A stretch of 64,000 nucleotides of DNA, taken from NCBI RefSeq assembly GCF_900078395.1, contig NZ_FKLA01000008.1, forward strand, positions 509,045-573,044, given 5' to 3'. The notes under the pieces were generated by a model. The model saw nothing but the letters and a program-made list of their open reading frames with translations, searched no databases and was not told the DNA's origin. A program made the translations under genes and the position numbers. Position 1 is the first letter of the stretch. Each line of letters begins with the position of its first letter. Positions 17,397 through 26,832 of this stretch are shown here, piece by piece. This DNA comes from Anaerotruncus rubiinfantis. GTDB taxonomy: Bacteria; Bacillota; Clostridia; Oscillospirales; Ruminococcaceae.

Positions 17397-17575
17397 GAAA
17401 AGGATAAACGGAAAAGAATAGAAATTATAGAGTGGCGTATGATGCCCGACCACATCTATCTGCTCCTCCGTATACCGTCAAAGCAGAGTGCGTCGCAAAT
17501 CATGGGATATCTAAAAGGAAAAAGTGCAATGATGATGTTTGAGCGGCATGCAAATCTAAAGTACATACCACCGTG
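17397..17575 (+). pseudogene. IS200/IS605 TnpA transposase fragment
   Basis: The translation EIIEWRMMPDHIYLLLRIPS through GYLKGKSAMMMFERHANLKY is the central part of the HUH transposase TnpA. The metal-binding HxH is changed to HIY. The N-terminus is stopped upstream, and the catalytic-tyrosine C-terminal half is missing, replaced by unrelated sequence. It is an inactive remnant, with a terminator-like hairpin behind it at 17591-17617. Confidence 0.85.
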
Positions 17576-17590
17576 GCTTGAACAAAGTGA

Positions 17591-17617
17591 AAGCCAGCGT
17601 CTTTTAGGCGCTGGCTT
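17591..17617 (+). terminator. Hairpin after the IS200 remnant
   Basis: AAGCCAGCG-TCTTTTAG-GCGCTGGCTT followed by a pyrimidine-rich tail. The remaining 17618-17714 has only a small CGAAGGG/CCCTTCG hairpin near 17694, behind the amidase stop. Confidence 0.5.
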
Positions 17618-17714
17618 CTCTTATGGCCTTATAGACGGCCCCTCATGCCACCCATCTTAAGGGTGTAATGACTGTAAAATAACTGGCGGCTGCGAAGGGT
17701 GGCAGCCCTTCGTG

Positions 17715-20510
17715 TCAATCCCCGAAGTAGGCGAGCACCGCATCCGCGACGGCGTTCGCGTAGCGGTACATGGCCTGTTCATTTGCAATCTCCTCGTACT
17801 CGGACGGGTTGCAGATGTAACCCGATTCGATCAGCACGGCGGGCCGCGCGGTCATCATCGTGACCCGGTACCAGGACCACTGGGCCCACCGCAGCTTGCG
17901 GCCGGTGTCCTGCGAAAGGTTTTCTCCAATCGCCTGCGCGAAGGGTTCCGACTGGCTGTTGTAATAATAAACCTCAATGCCCGAAACGTCATTGGAATCG
18001 ACGTTCTCTCCGAGTGAATTGTGATGGCTCGAGATGAATACGTCCGCGTCGAGCGTCTCGGCGAGCTGGATACGGTCGTTCAGGGTCATTGTCTCATCCG
18101 CCTGGGCCACATGGACCTCGGCGCCGAGTGCCGCAAAGCGGCTTTGCAGGGCGTAGGAATTTGCAAGGTTGAGGGTCTTTTCCATCGGGCCCGTCTCACC
18201 CGGAATACCAAGCGCCCCGGGGTCGGTGCCGCCGTGACCCGGATCGAGCAGGATGGTTACGCCCGCGAGCGGTGTGGCGGTGTCTTTGAGGAGCGCCGGC
18301 TTTTTGCGCAGATAAATAATGGTATCGTCGTTTTCGAACTGAACGTCCCAACCGAGCAGGTCGACGCCCTGGGCCAGGGTGAAGGTCAGCGTAAGACTCT
18401 GATCCTCACCGATTTCACTGTCGATCGATTCGCAGAGTTGGCTTTCGAGCCCCTTGGCATTGAGCTTTTCAAAACCTGTGATGTTCTGTAGGGTCACGGT
18501 GAGCTTCCCATCCACGAGCTCGCCTTTGAAGTATGGCCGCGCCGTGCCGGTAAGAATGATCTTTTCGCCCTTTGGCACGCGTGAAAGCGAGATGGCGGTG
18601 ACATTGTTTTGCGCGGTCACGGCGCCTTCCGGGATATCGACGCTCGATTTGGGGACGTAGTCGCCTGTAACCAGCTTGTAATAGCCGCCGCGTGGGTTTT
18701 CGGCAATCTCCACGACGCAGTCCTTTTTCAGCAGGGTGGAATAATCGCCGTCGTCCTTGCCGTTTTGGCTGATGGGCGAGAAGTTTTTCATCTTTGCGAC
18801 CGGGACAATCCCTTCGCCGGTTACGAAGACCTCGCCCGCCGACTGCTGGGAGGAATTCATGCCCGCATAGTTGAGGTTATAGGTGATGGGCCCCAGTTTT
18901 TTGACCTGTCCGGCAACCGCGACAGAGGAAAGGTCAAGCGTGGCTTGGTAGGTCATTGCAATGCCGTTCTGGCTCGCGGCGGAAAGCGGTTCAAGCGTTT
19001 GGGTGAGCCCGCCGACCGAGGCGGTCACAGTGCCACCCGCCGGTGCGACGCAGGAAAGCTTGAGCACGTCGCCGTCAAGCACAACTTCGGCAGCGGACGG
19101 GTAGAGGTCGGATTTCTGGATGGAATCGATCGTCGCGACGGCGCCGGATGGCTGCGGGCGTACGATCGTCACAGTTTTGGTGGCGCCGCCCTGCGAAAAG
19201 GAATAGGTATTGGTTCCATAGGGGACGTTCACAAGCAGTCCCCAAAGCCCTGTTTGGGGACTGCGGGAAACCTCCTGCCCGTTATAGAGAAGCGGCTGAG
19301 AGGGATCGGAGGTGCCGGTGATAAAATACTTGTCATAGGAGGTGGTGAGCCGTTGGGCCGGCCGGGTCACCGCAAAGGTCTGGGGATAGCTGAGATCCGG
19401 CATCATTGCGGACGGTTCCTGCGCGAAGGTGGCCGCAACCGAATAGGCGGCGACCCGCGCCTCGGTGTTCAGCGCGCCATAGTTGCTGACCACCACGCCG
19501 TCGGCGTTATGCTGGCGTTCGAGAAAAAGTCCGTTGTCGATCACATGCAGGAAGGCGGTGCCGTCGTCCACCGCATGCAGCGGGTAGTAGGCGGCAGAAC
19601 CGCTGTCCGCACAGCGCAGATCCCAGGCGGAAAGTTCGGCCGCATAGGCCGCCGCGTCGTTCACGGTGGAGGCCGGGACAACCGGCACCACAAAATCGAG
19701 ATCGCCGTTTTGCAGCGGCAGGGCGGAAAGATCGCGCATCCCGTTTTCCGGCAGGACCGCGCCGCTGTTCACCACCAGCCCAAGCCGCTGGCTGTCCTTG
19801 TGCTTTACCGCGTCATGGGCGTACCCCACAGCATTGGCAAGGTCTTTCGCATAGTCCTGCGCGTCGTACGCCTCGGAATCCACTCCGCTGAGCAGCACGC
19901 CCGCGACGTCATAGTTGGCGGTCAGCTCTTCGGTGATTTTGCCGACCAGTTTCTGCACGCCGGTTTCTGCGGGATTGAGCCTGCCCGCCGAGACCCAGGA
20001 TGGGTTCTTTGCGGCGGGGGAATCGGTGGAAACTTCGGCCGCAAGGTGAAATGGATTGACGACCGCGTAGATCTGAATATTCTTTTCCTTGCAGATGTTG
20101 ACCAGGTATTTGAGCGGGTCGAAGAAGGTGAATTTTCCCTGTTCGCCGGTCCAGAAAGCGCTCGACGGCAGGATGGAGGAGCGGTAGAAGGCGTCGCCCT
20201 GCGGCGAAGCTTCAAAAAAAATGGCGTTGTAGCCGTAGGTTTTGGCAAAAGTGGCGAGCTCGTCGAGTTCGTCCTGCAGGATCTTTGCCGGAAGGCCGGG
20301 AGCGCTGGGGAAATCGGCGTTGTCCTGCGTGCGCACGGTCAGCGCGCGCAGCTCCCCCTGCGGGGCAGGGATGCCGTCGGGATAGGTCTTGCGGGGAATC
20401 TCCCCGAAAAAGAGCTCGCTGGCGGCGAGCACTGTAACGGTCAAAAGGACGGTCGCCAGCGAAACGGCCAGCGTGCGCCAGATGACGTGTCTTTTTGAAT
20501 GATTCATCAT
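17715..20510 (-). CDS. GHL10 domain / N-acetylmuramoyl-L-alanine amidase fusion
   Basis: A 931-residue exported protein. An N-terminal membrane segment (residues 13-32) precedes a glycoside-hydrolase-like family 10 domain (ELRALTVRTQDNADF, YGYNAIFFEASPQGDAFYRS, IYAVVNPFHLA; about 50-400). Beta-rich linker domains span about 400-740. A C-terminal Amidase_3 domain carries the zinc ligands in LLDPGHGGTDPGALG, the glutamate in METLNLA-like sequence and SSHHNS. It cleaves peptide stems from muramic acid. The N-terminal domain may bind or cut glycan. AAGGA lies eight bases before the ATG. Confidence 0.9.
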   Translation of the reverse strand: MMNHSKRHVIWRTLAVSLATVLLTVTVLAASELFFGEIPRKTYPDGIPAPQGELRALTVRTQDNADFPSAPGLPAKILQDELDELATFAKTYGYNAIFFEASPQGDAFYRSSILPSSAFWTGEQGKFTFFDPLKYLVNICKEKNIQIYAVVNPFHLAAEVSTDSPAAKNPSWVSAGRLNPAETGVQKLVGKITEELTANYDVAGVLLSGVDSEAYDAQDYAKDLANAVGYAHDAVKHKDSQRLGLVVNSGAVLPENGMRDLSALPLQNGDLDFVVPVVPASTVNDAAAYAAELSAWDLRCADSGSAAYYPLHAVDDGTAFLHVIDNGLFLERQHNADGVVVSNYGALNTEARVAAYSVAATFAQEPSAMMPDLSYPQTFAVTRPAQRLTTSYDKYFITGTSDPSQPLLYNGQEVSRSPQTGLWGLLVNVPYGTNTYSFSQGGATKTVTIVRPQPSGAVATIDSIQKSDLYPSAAEVVLDGDVLKLSCVAPAGGTVTASVGGLTQTLEPLSAASQNGIAMTYQATLDLSSVAVAGQVKKLGPITYNLNYAGMNSSQQSAGEVFVTGEGIVPVAKMKNFSPISQNGKDDGDYSTLLKKDCVVEIAENPRGGYYKLVTGDYVPKSSVDIPEGAVTAQNNVTAISLSRVPKGEKIILTGTARPYFKGELVDGKLTVTLQNITGFEKLNAKGLESQLCESIDSEIGEDQSLTLTFTLAQGVDLLGWDVQFENDDTIIYLRKKPALLKDTATPLAGVTILLDPGHGGTDPGALGIPGETGPMEKTLNLANSYALQSRFAALGAEVHVAQADETMTLNDRIQLAETLDADVFISSHHNSLGENVDSNDVSGIEVYYYNSQSEPFAQAIGENLSQDTGRKLRWAQWSWYRVTMMTARPAVLIESGYICNPSEYEEIANEQAMYRYANAVADAVLAYFGD

Positions 20511-20535
20511 CGTTTCATTCCTTCAATCGATTTGT

Positions 20536-20754
20536 TCAAAGCGAAAAATCCGATTTATCAAATTTCGGCAGTGCGTTCGGGCGCTTTGGGACCCGTTTGA
20601 GCGGAGCATATTGGTATTTCCTGCAGGAGTCGTACGGATTGCTGACCCCTTTTTTTTCACAGAGCACCGTCTTGCCGTCCCGCGTGAGGAAACCGTATTT
20701 GCAGTATTCGCATGCCGGTGGAATTTCTTTAGAGAACAACGATAGTTTACCCAT
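20536..20754 (-). CDS. 72-residue cysteine-rich conserved hypothetical protein
   Basis: A small soluble protein with a possible zinc site: CEYCKYG, then CEKKG and CRKYQY (CxxC...C...C). GGAGG lies six bases before the ATG. The C-terminus is basic and proline-rich. It sits between the amidase and the YlbJ-like gene on the same strand. Function unknown. Confidence 0.7.
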   Translation of the reverse strand: MGKLSLFSKEIPPACEYCKYGFLTRDGKTVLCEKKGVSNPYDSCRKYQYAPLKRVPKRPNALPKFDKSDFSL

Positions 20755-20823
20755 TTTGAACCTCCGCGATTTTTGAAATCATATCGTTACAATTATACCG
20801 TATGTTTTCGACAATTTCTATGG

Positions 20824-21912
20824 CTAATTATGAATTCTCCCGCGCTGCGGCAGGATGAGGATGGTGCACATCGCGATGAGGCATGCGCAGGTGAAGAGCA
20901 TGTTCGGTGTGGCCTGCGGTACCGGACGGGAGACCATTGCGCCCGCGGCCAGCTCTGCGGGAGGGATAAGCCGGTAGCCGAGCGCGGCCAGCAGGCTGGT
21001 GATGCCGCCGTGCAGGAGACGCGACCGGTAAAATTTACCGAAGGAAATTTCCGTTTCGGTCGGAAAACAGCTCTTTACCTGGAAGATGATGCTTATGGAG
21101 GAAAAGGAAACCAGGAACGCGCAGAGCACAAATCCCTGGAAGGTGTGCAGCCCGGCCGCGGCGATGCAACCGTTTGTGACTTCAAGCAGCCCAGTGAGCG
21201 CCGCTGAAAAAAAGCGTTCCCCAAGCGCCGGGAAAAAGGAGGCCAGGACTCCGGTGAGCAGCCGGAAAACGCCGAATGCGTCGAGCAGCGCCGCCAGCGC
21301 GGAAAAGGCCACCACAAACGCGCAGATGCCGATCATCCCGGCGGCCGCGCCGCGCACACTCTCGACAAACGCATCTTTGGAAGGCGTTTGCAAAACCGGC
21401 GGAAGCCGGATGTTTCCACCGTGAAAATGCAGGAATCCTACCGTGAGCGATGAAAGAAGCTGCGCGCCGAGCAGTACCAGCCCGGCGGTCCTGCTGCCGA
21501 GCATCCCCGCTCCGACGGCGGAGATGAGAAACGAAGGCCCAGCATTCACACAGAAACAGAGCGCGCGCTCGGCGGTATCGCGGCTGATCTCCCGACGCGC
21601 GAGCATTTCGGAGAGCATCTGCGCGCCGACCGGGAAGCCGCCCACAAAACTCATCAGCAGCACCGAGCCAAGTCGTTCGGGAAGCCCCATCGGCCGGGTG
21701 ATGAGGCCGACGCAGCGGCTAAGCAGGGGCCCGGCCGAAGTGCGGGAGATGAGCCCTGCCAGAATCATAAATGGAAAGAGCGATGGGATCAGCACGTTTG
21801 CGCAGTTTAAAAGGCCCGTGCGCACTCCGGCGCAGACCTCCTGCGTCTTCCACAAAAGCCCCGCGGCCGCCACCGCCGCGAGCGCCGTCCAAACCCATCC
21901 GTACCGTTTCAT
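20824..21912 (-). CDS. ylbJ: Sporulation integral membrane protein YlbJ-like (Gate domain)
   Basis: A 362-residue polytopic membrane protein. LNCANVLIPSLFPFMILAGL, GFPVGAQMLSEM and CVNAGPSFLISAVGAGMLG match the nucleoside-recognition/Gate family that includes YlbJ and SpoIIIAE-type spore membrane proteins. YlbJ is needed for spore cortex formation in Bacillus. The ATG at 21912 follows GGAGG by eight bases. An upstream in-frame ATG at 21945 has no SD. It is divergent from yqfC, so two sporulation units meet here. Confidence 0.85.
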   Translation of the reverse strand: MKRYGWVWTALAAVAAAGLLWKTQEVCAGVRTGLLNCANVLIPSLFPFMILAGLISRTSAGPLLSRCVGLITRPMGLPERLGSVLLMSFVGGFPVGAQMLSEMLARREISRDTAERALCFCVNAGPSFLISAVGAGMLGSRTAGLVLLGAQLLSSLTVGFLHFHGGNIRLPPVLQTPSKDAFVESVRGAAAGMIGICAFVVAFSALAALLDAFGVFRLLTGVLASFFPALGERFFSAALTGLLEVTNGCIAAAGLHTFQGFVLCAFLVSFSSISIIFQVKSCFPTETEISFGKFYRSRLLHGGITSLLAALGYRLIPPAELAAGAMVSRPVPQATPNMLFTCACLIAMCTILILPQRGRIHN

Positions 21913-22031
21913 TCCCAACGCCTCCACCGCCTCATAAATTCCCATGTTTTTTAATAGATATGAAGAGAAGCGTACAAGAATGACCGGGACGTTCCCACTT
22001 GCGCGAACAGGCCCGTATGGAGGAATCGGAT

Positions 22032-22328
22032 ATGTTTAAAAAGAAACGCGGACAGGAGCAGCGGCCCACCTTCGCCGACCAGCTCACCCGGCTGACCGGG
22101 CTGCCGGTCGACGTGGTGGAGGGGCTTCCGGAAATCGAGCTGCTGGGGAATAAGGAAGCGGTGATCGAGCACTGCCAGGGGGTGCTTGAATATAACGATA
22201 AGGTCATCCGGCTCAATACCGGCAAGCTGAACCTCAAATTTACCGGCAGAAACCTGCAGCTCAAAAGTATGACCGACAGCAGTGTGGTGGTGGAGGGTTA
22301 TTTCACTTCCATCGAATTCACAAATTAG
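22032..22328 (+). CDS. yqfC: Sporulation protein YqfC
   Basis: A 98-residue YabP/YqfC-family protein (LTGLPVDVVEGLPEIELLGN, CQGVLEYNDKVIRLNTG, LQLKSMTDSSVVVEGYFTSI). The family is sigma-E dependent and works with YqfD in spore coat or cortex development. GGAGG lies eight bases before the ATG at 22032. It is directly followed by yqfD. Confidence 0.93.
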   Translation: MFKKKRGQEQRPTFADQLTRLTGLPVDVVEGLPEIELLGNKEAVIEHCQGVLEYNDKVIRLNTGKLNLKFTGRNLQLKSMTDSSVVVEGYFTSIEFTN

Positions 22329-22341
22329 GGGGCCGGCCGCT

Positions 22342-23565
22342 TTGTACATCGTGAAACTGCTGCGCTTTTTGCGCGGCTATGTGCGTTTTTTTGCACGCGG
22401 CGGTTCGATAGAACGGTTTATCAACCTCTGTGCGCACCACGGCATCCCGACCTGGGGATGCCGCAAGACCGAGGAGCATTTCACCGGGTACACCTCCGCG
22501 AACGGCTACCGCCGGATGCACCGCCTCTCCCGGAAAGCGGGCGTACGCCTGCGCGTGGGCGAACGGCACGGCCTGCCGTTTCTGACCTTCCGTTACCGCA
22601 GGAGGATCGGCATCACGGCAGGCGCGGTCCTGTTCGCGCTGGCGATGCTCCTGTCCCAGCAGTTCATCTGGGTGGTGCAGGTAGAAGGCAACGAATCTGT
22701 GGATACACAGCTTTTGCAGAATGCGCTTTCGGAGGCGGGTGTTCGCCGCGGAGTGCTCAAGCACAATGTGGATACCGGATTTGTGGGGCGGGAGATGATG
22801 CTCCGGGTGGATGATCTGTCGTTTGCAGCCGTCTATCTGCATGGCACGACCGCGACGCTGGTGGTGCGCGAACGGGCGAAGCCCCCGCGGAAGATCGACA
22901 CCGGCGTGCCGGCGAACGTCGTGGCGTCGCAGGACGGGCAGATCAAGCGGATGGAGGTGACCGACGGGGTCGCGGTCTGCAAGGCCGGGGACGCGGTGCG
23001 CGCGGGCGACCTGATTGTGAGTGGCGTATACGAGGACCGCTGGGGCCTCACGCACTTTATGCGCGCGAACGCGAAGGTGATTGCGCATGTGCCGCAGTCG
23101 CTCGAGGTGCAGGTGCCGCTTTTGCAGGAACAGGTGCGGCAGACCGGAAAAGTGACCCGCCGCCGGTATCTGGAGGTGATGGGCCTTCGGGTTCCGCTCT
23201 TTCTTTATCATGGGCTGGAGGGGGACTATAAGCTCGAGCAGACCTGTCTGCATCCGACGGTGTTTGGGATGGAGCTGCCGTTCGAGATATCTCGGGAGAC
23301 TTATATTTTCTACGAACGCGACGAACAGGAGATCAGCCCCGAGCTTGCGCTGCGGATGGCCGAGCGGGAGCTGCTCAAAAAAGAACAGGCCGCTTGGGGG
23401 GATGCAATCCTCATGCGGCAGGCTGCGGCCTCTACCGAAAACGGCATACTGACCCTGCGGGGGGAGTACGTCGTGGAGGTGGATATTGCTGAACAGGTGG
23501 AGATTCCGGTTCACGACCGAAAGAACCTGGAGGACCCGAAACCGATCCGAGAAGGCGGATATTAG
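22342..23565 (+). CDS. yqfD: Sporulation protein YqfD
   Basis: A 407-residue membrane protein of the YqfD family: an N-terminal LLRFLRGYVRFFARGGSIERF motif, one membrane segment (GITAGAVLFALAMLLSQQFIWV, about residues 93-114) and a large outer domain (VEGNESVDTQLLQNALSEAGV onward). It is required for sporulation in Bacillus. The TTG at 22342 lies nine bases after GGGGG, and a GTG follows at 22351. A gap of 13 bases to yqfC implies co-transcription. Confidence 0.92.
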   Translation: MYIVKLLRFLRGYVRFFARGGSIERFINLCAHHGIPTWGCRKTEEHFTGYTSANGYRRMHRLSRKAGVRLRVGERHGLPFLTFRYRRRIGITAGAVLFALAMLLSQQFIWVVQVEGNESVDTQLLQNALSEAGVRRGVLKHNVDTGFVGREMMLRVDDLSFAAVYLHGTTATLVVRERAKPPRKIDTGVPANVVASQDGQIKRMEVTDGVAVCKAGDAVRAGDLIVSGVYEDRWGLTHFMRANAKVIAHVPQSLEVQVPLLQEQVRQTGKVTRRRYLEVMGLRVPLFLYHGLEGDYKLEQTCLHPTVFGMELPFEISRETYIFYERDEQEISPELALRMAERELLKKEQAAWGDAILMRQAAASTENGILTLRGEYVVEVDIAEQVEIPVHDRKNLEDPKPIREGGY

Positions 23566-23620
23566 GGAAAAATAACTAGGGAAGTTTCACAAAATATTCA
23601 TAAATTTATGTGAAATATGC

Positions 23621-23649
23621 TTGTTATCTTTCCGACAATTTGCTATACT
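23621..23649 (+). promoter_or_regulatory. Sigma-A promoter upstream of phoH
   Basis: TTGTTA, a 17-bp spacer and TATACT, about 80 bases before phoH. Just upstream (23585-23615) an AT-rich inverted repeat TTTCACA...TGTGAAA may terminate yqfD or act as an operator. Confidence 0.65.
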
Positions 23650-23732
23650 GTTAAATGGAAACGCAGAGATACGCCAGCACTGTGAAAAAACGGTGAAATC
23701 TGGCGGGCTTCCAAAAGGATGGATTAAAAAAC

Positions 23733-24710
23733 ATGATCGAACAGTTGGTAGATATCGACCGCATGGAACATGCGCTGGCGCTTTTTGGGAGCTTCGACGA
23801 AAATGTGCGGCTGATCGAACAGGAATACAGTGTAACGGTCACTTGCCGAGGCACCGAAATCAAGGTGTTTGGCGATGAGGAAAAGGTTTCGCTCGCGGTG
23901 CGCGCGATCACCGGCCTGCTTTCGCTCATCAACAAAGGCGAGGCAATCACCGAGCAGAATGTGCGCTATGTCATGGCCATGGTGAGCGAGGGCACCGAGG
24001 AAAAAGTCGCGGCGCTTTCGGACGACGTGGTCTGCATCACGACGGCGGGCAAGCCGGTCAAGGCGAAAACTCTTGGACAGAAGAAATATATCCAGGCCAT
24101 CCGTGAAAATACCATCACGCTGGGCGTCGGCCCGGCCGGCACCGGAAAGACCTATCTTGCGGTGGCGATGGCGGTGCGGGCTTTCCGCGCGCATGAGATT
24201 AACCGGATTATCCTGACCCGCCCGGCGGTCGAAGCGGGCGAAAAGCTCGGCTTTCTGCCGGGCGATCTGCAGAACAAGGTCGACCCGTATCTGCGGCCGC
24301 TTTATGACGCGCTGTTCGATATGCTCGGCGCGGAGAATTTCCAGAAATATGTCGAGCGCCAGCAGATCGAGGTTGCGCCGCTCGCCTACATGCGCGGGCG
24401 CACGCTCGACGACAGCTTCATCATCCTCGATGAGGCGCAGAACACCACGCCCGAACAGATGAAGATGTTTCTGACCCGCCTGGGCTTTAATTCCAAGGCG
24501 ATCATCACCGGCGACGTGACCCAGATCGACCTGCCTGACCCGCGCCGTTCCGGGCTTGTGGAAGCGGTGAAAGTCCTGAAAGGCGTAGACGGCATTGCGG
24601 TTATCCACTTTACCGAAAAGGATGTCGTGCGCCATCACCTGGTGCAGGAGATCATCAAAGCATATGAAAAATATTATCACGCGAACGCCCACCAGAGGCG
24701 GCCCGGATGA
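23733..24710 (+). CDS. phoH: PhoH-family ATPase
   Basis: A 325-residue PhoH-like protein with an N-terminal KH-like region (residues 1-100), Walker A GPAGTGKT near residue 133, and Walker B in SFIILDEAQNTT with the PhoH signature TPEQMKMFLTRLG. It is a predicted RNA-linked ATPase/helicase. It opens the block phoH-ybeY-dgkA-era-yqzL-recO-mutS2. The HD-domain gene pgpH (yqfF), which commonly lies between phoH and ybeY, is absent. Confidence 0.95.
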   Translation: MIEQLVDIDRMEHALALFGSFDENVRLIEQEYSVTVTCRGTEIKVFGDEEKVSLAVRAITGLLSLINKGEAITEQNVRYVMAMVSEGTEEKVAALSDDVVCITTAGKPVKAKTLGQKKYIQAIRENTITLGVGPAGTGKTYLAVAMAVRAFRAHEINRIILTRPAVEAGEKLGFLPGDLQNKVDPYLRPLYDALFDMLGAENFQKYVERQQIEVAPLAYMRGRTLDDSFIILDEAQNTTPEQMKMFLTRLGFNSKAIITGDVTQIDLPDPRRSGLVEAVKVLKGVDGIAVIHFTEKDVVRHHLVQEIIKAYEKYYHANAHQRRPG

Positions 24711-24796
24711 TGCGTATATCAATCAGCAGGCATGACGTGCGCCGATGCAAAAAACACTGCGCGGCGGGAAAAATACAAGGAGGGCAATCAAACAAA

Positions 24797-25306
24797 ATGG
24801 CAGAGAGTATCAAGGTCCTGATTTCAAACAGACAGAAAGAAGTGAAAATCCCCAGCGGTATCCGTTTGCTGATCAGGCGTTGCTGCCATGCGGTTTTGCT
24901 TTCGGAGGATTTTCACGAGAACGCGGAGGTGAGCGTCAGCTTTGTGACCGACGAACAGATCCGTCAGCTCAACAAGGAATTCCGCGATAAGGATATGCCG
25001 ACCGACGTGCTTTCCTTCCCGCTCGGGGAGAACGGCGTCTACGACCGCAATATGGAAACCGGCGCGCTGCAGTTGGGGGATATCGTCATCTCGATCGAAC
25101 GCGCGTTTGCACAGGCGCGGATGTATGGGCACACCCTGCAGCGGGAGATCGGTTTCCTGACTGTGCATTCGATGCTGCACCTGCTCGGTTATGATCACGA
25201 GGCGGGCGGGCTCGAACAGGTGCGCATGCGCGAGAAGGAGGAGAGCATCCTTGCAAGCCTCGGGCTGCGCCGGGATGCAAGCTACGTGCTCGACGAGGAT
25301 GAATAA
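24797..25306 (+). CDS. ybeY: Endoribonuclease YbeY (rRNA maturation factor)
   Basis: A 169-residue zinc endoribonuclease with the metal motif HSMLHLLGYDHE near residue 123 and the family motif DVLSFPL. It matures 16S rRNA 3' ends and takes part in ribosome quality control. The ATG at 24797 is behind AAGGAGGG (12-base spacing). Its stop overlaps the start of the next gene. Confidence 0.95.
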   Translation: MAESIKVLISNRQKEVKIPSGIRLLIRRCCHAVLLSEDFHENAEVSVSFVTDEQIRQLNKEFRDKDMPTDVLSFPLGENGVYDRNMETGALQLGDIVISIERAFAQARMYGHTLQREIGFLTVHSMLHLLGYDHEAGGLEQVRMREKEESILASLGLRRDASYVLDEDE

Positions 25307-25799
25307 CAGGATTCGCAGCCTGGCCAAAAGCTTTGCCTGCGCCGCGTCAGGGATGAAATATTGTGTGCTCTGCGAGCGAAACTTCCGCATCCACCTGGTC
25401 GCGACGGCCTACGTGCTGGCGCTGGCGCTGCTGATCGATGTGGACGGGACGGATTTTGCAATTTTGCTTTTGACTGCTGGGGCCGTGATCGTCATGGAGA
25501 TGGTCAACACGGCGGTGGAGGCGGTGGTGGACCTTGCGTCGCCGCAGGTGCATCCGCTCGCGCGGGTAGCCAAAGATGTGGCGGCGGGTGCGGTGCTTGT
25601 CGCGGCGTCGGTCAGCGTCGGGATCGGCTGTTCGCTGCTCTGGCGTCCCGCGAAGCTGCTGCTGCTCGCAAAAGCGGCGCTGGCGGCTCCGCCCGCCCTC
25701 GCCGCGTTCGTTTTGTCCGCCGCGTTTTCGGTCTGGTTTATCTTCTACAGCGGACAGCGCAAGGACGCCGGTACAAAAGAATCCGGCAGCTCCAAATGA
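25299..25799 (+). CDS. dgkA: DgkA-family kinase (undecaprenol/diacylglycerol kinase)
   Basis: A 166-residue membrane kinase with three to four membrane helices and the catalytic segment EMVNTAVEAVVDL. In Firmicutes this family usually phosphorylates undecaprenol to feed wall synthesis. It starts with an ATGAATAA overlap with the ybeY stop. The C-terminal extension after about residue 110 is hydrophobic and longer than in short homologues. Confidence 0.9.
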   Translation: MNNRIRSLAKSFACAASGMKYCVLCERNFRIHLVATAYVLALALLIDVDGTDFAILLLTAGAVIVMEMVNTAVEAVVDLASPQVHPLARVAKDVAAGAVLVAASVSVGIGCSLLWRPAKLLLLAKAALAAPPALAAFVLSAAFSVWFIFYSGQRKDAGTKESGSSK

Positions 25800-25810
25800 A
25801 AGGAAAATTT

Positions 25811-26722
25811 ATGAATTATACGGAACCTCAGTATGAGACAAAATCGGCGTTCGTTGCCATTGTCGGCAAGCCGAACGTGGGAAAATCGAGCCTTCTCAAC
25901 GCGTTGGTCGGGGAAAAGGTGGCGATCGTCTCGAATAAGCCGCAGACCACCCGCACCCGGATCACCGGCGTGCTGACAAAGGACGACACCCAGTTCGTGT
26001 TCATCGATACGCCGGGCCTGCACAAGCCTCGCACCAAGCTTTCCGAATATATGAACCAGCAGGTGACCGACAGCGTCGCGGACGTGGATGTCGCCGTTCT
26101 GGTGGTCGAACCCATGGGGGAAATCCACAAGGCCGAACAGGATCTGATCGCATCCTTTAAAACGCAGCGCATCCCGGCGATCCTCGCGATCAACAAGATC
26201 GACACCGTCAGCGCAAAAGAAAAGCTGATGAGCCGGATTCTGGCCTTTTCACAGGCATATGATTTTGAGGCGATCGTGCCGATTTCGGCGCTTCGCGGGG
26301 ACGCGGTGGACGAGCTGCTCGGAGAGCTTGCGAAATTCGCGGCCCCGTCGCCGTTTTTCTTTGACGCGGACACGCTGACCGATCAGCCCGAACGGGTGAT
26401 CGTGGCGGAAATCGTGCGGGAGAAGCTGCTGCGGAGCCTGCGCGAGGAAATCCCGCATGGCACGGCGGTCGCGGTGGAACGAATGAAGGAACGCGAAGGC
26501 GGCGGTATCTTGGACATCGAGGTGCAGATCTACTGTGAAAAAGATTCCCACAAGGGAATGATCATTGGCAAGGGCGGAGAGATGCTCAAAAAAGTCGGTT
26601 CGCAGGCGCGCGAGGATATCGAGCGGTTTTTGGGCTGCAAGGTGAACCTCAAGTGCTGGGTCAAGGTCCGGGAGGACTGGCGCAACCGCGAAAACATCAT
26701 CCGTTCGTTCGGATACAACTAA
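25811..26722 (+). CDS. era: GTPase Era
   Basis: A 303-residue Ras-like GTPase needed for 30S maturation. G1 is GKPNVGKSS, G3 DTPG, G4 NKID and G5 SAL. The KH domain is visible as GMIIGKGGEMLKKVG. AAAGGA lies seven bases before the ATG. An upstream-extended open frame exists only because it shadows dgkA. Confidence 0.97.
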   Translation: MNYTEPQYETKSAFVAIVGKPNVGKSSLLNALVGEKVAIVSNKPQTTRTRITGVLTKDDTQFVFIDTPGLHKPRTKLSEYMNQQVTDSVADVDVAVLVVEPMGEIHKAEQDLIASFKTQRIPAILAINKIDTVSAKEKLMSRILAFSQAYDFEAIVPISALRGDAVDELLGELAKFAAPSPFFFDADTLTDQPERVIVAEIVREKLLRSLREEIPHGTAVAVERMKEREGGGILDIEVQIYCEKDSHKGMIIGKGGEMLKKVGSQAREDIERFLGCKVNLKCWVKVREDWRNRENIIRSFGYN

Positions 26723-26832
26723 AATTTCGTTTGTCAAGTCCAAATTGTTGGAAAGCCTGATAGACTTTCCCTCTGATATCGTCCGTTGCATCGGAAAAGA
26801 TAATCCCAACAAGATGTTGGAGGGATGTCCCG

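Noticed and set aside
25361..25810. Long N-terminal extension of Era
   Set aside because: It is the out-of-frame reading of dgkA. The ATG at 25811 has the SD and the family N-terminus.
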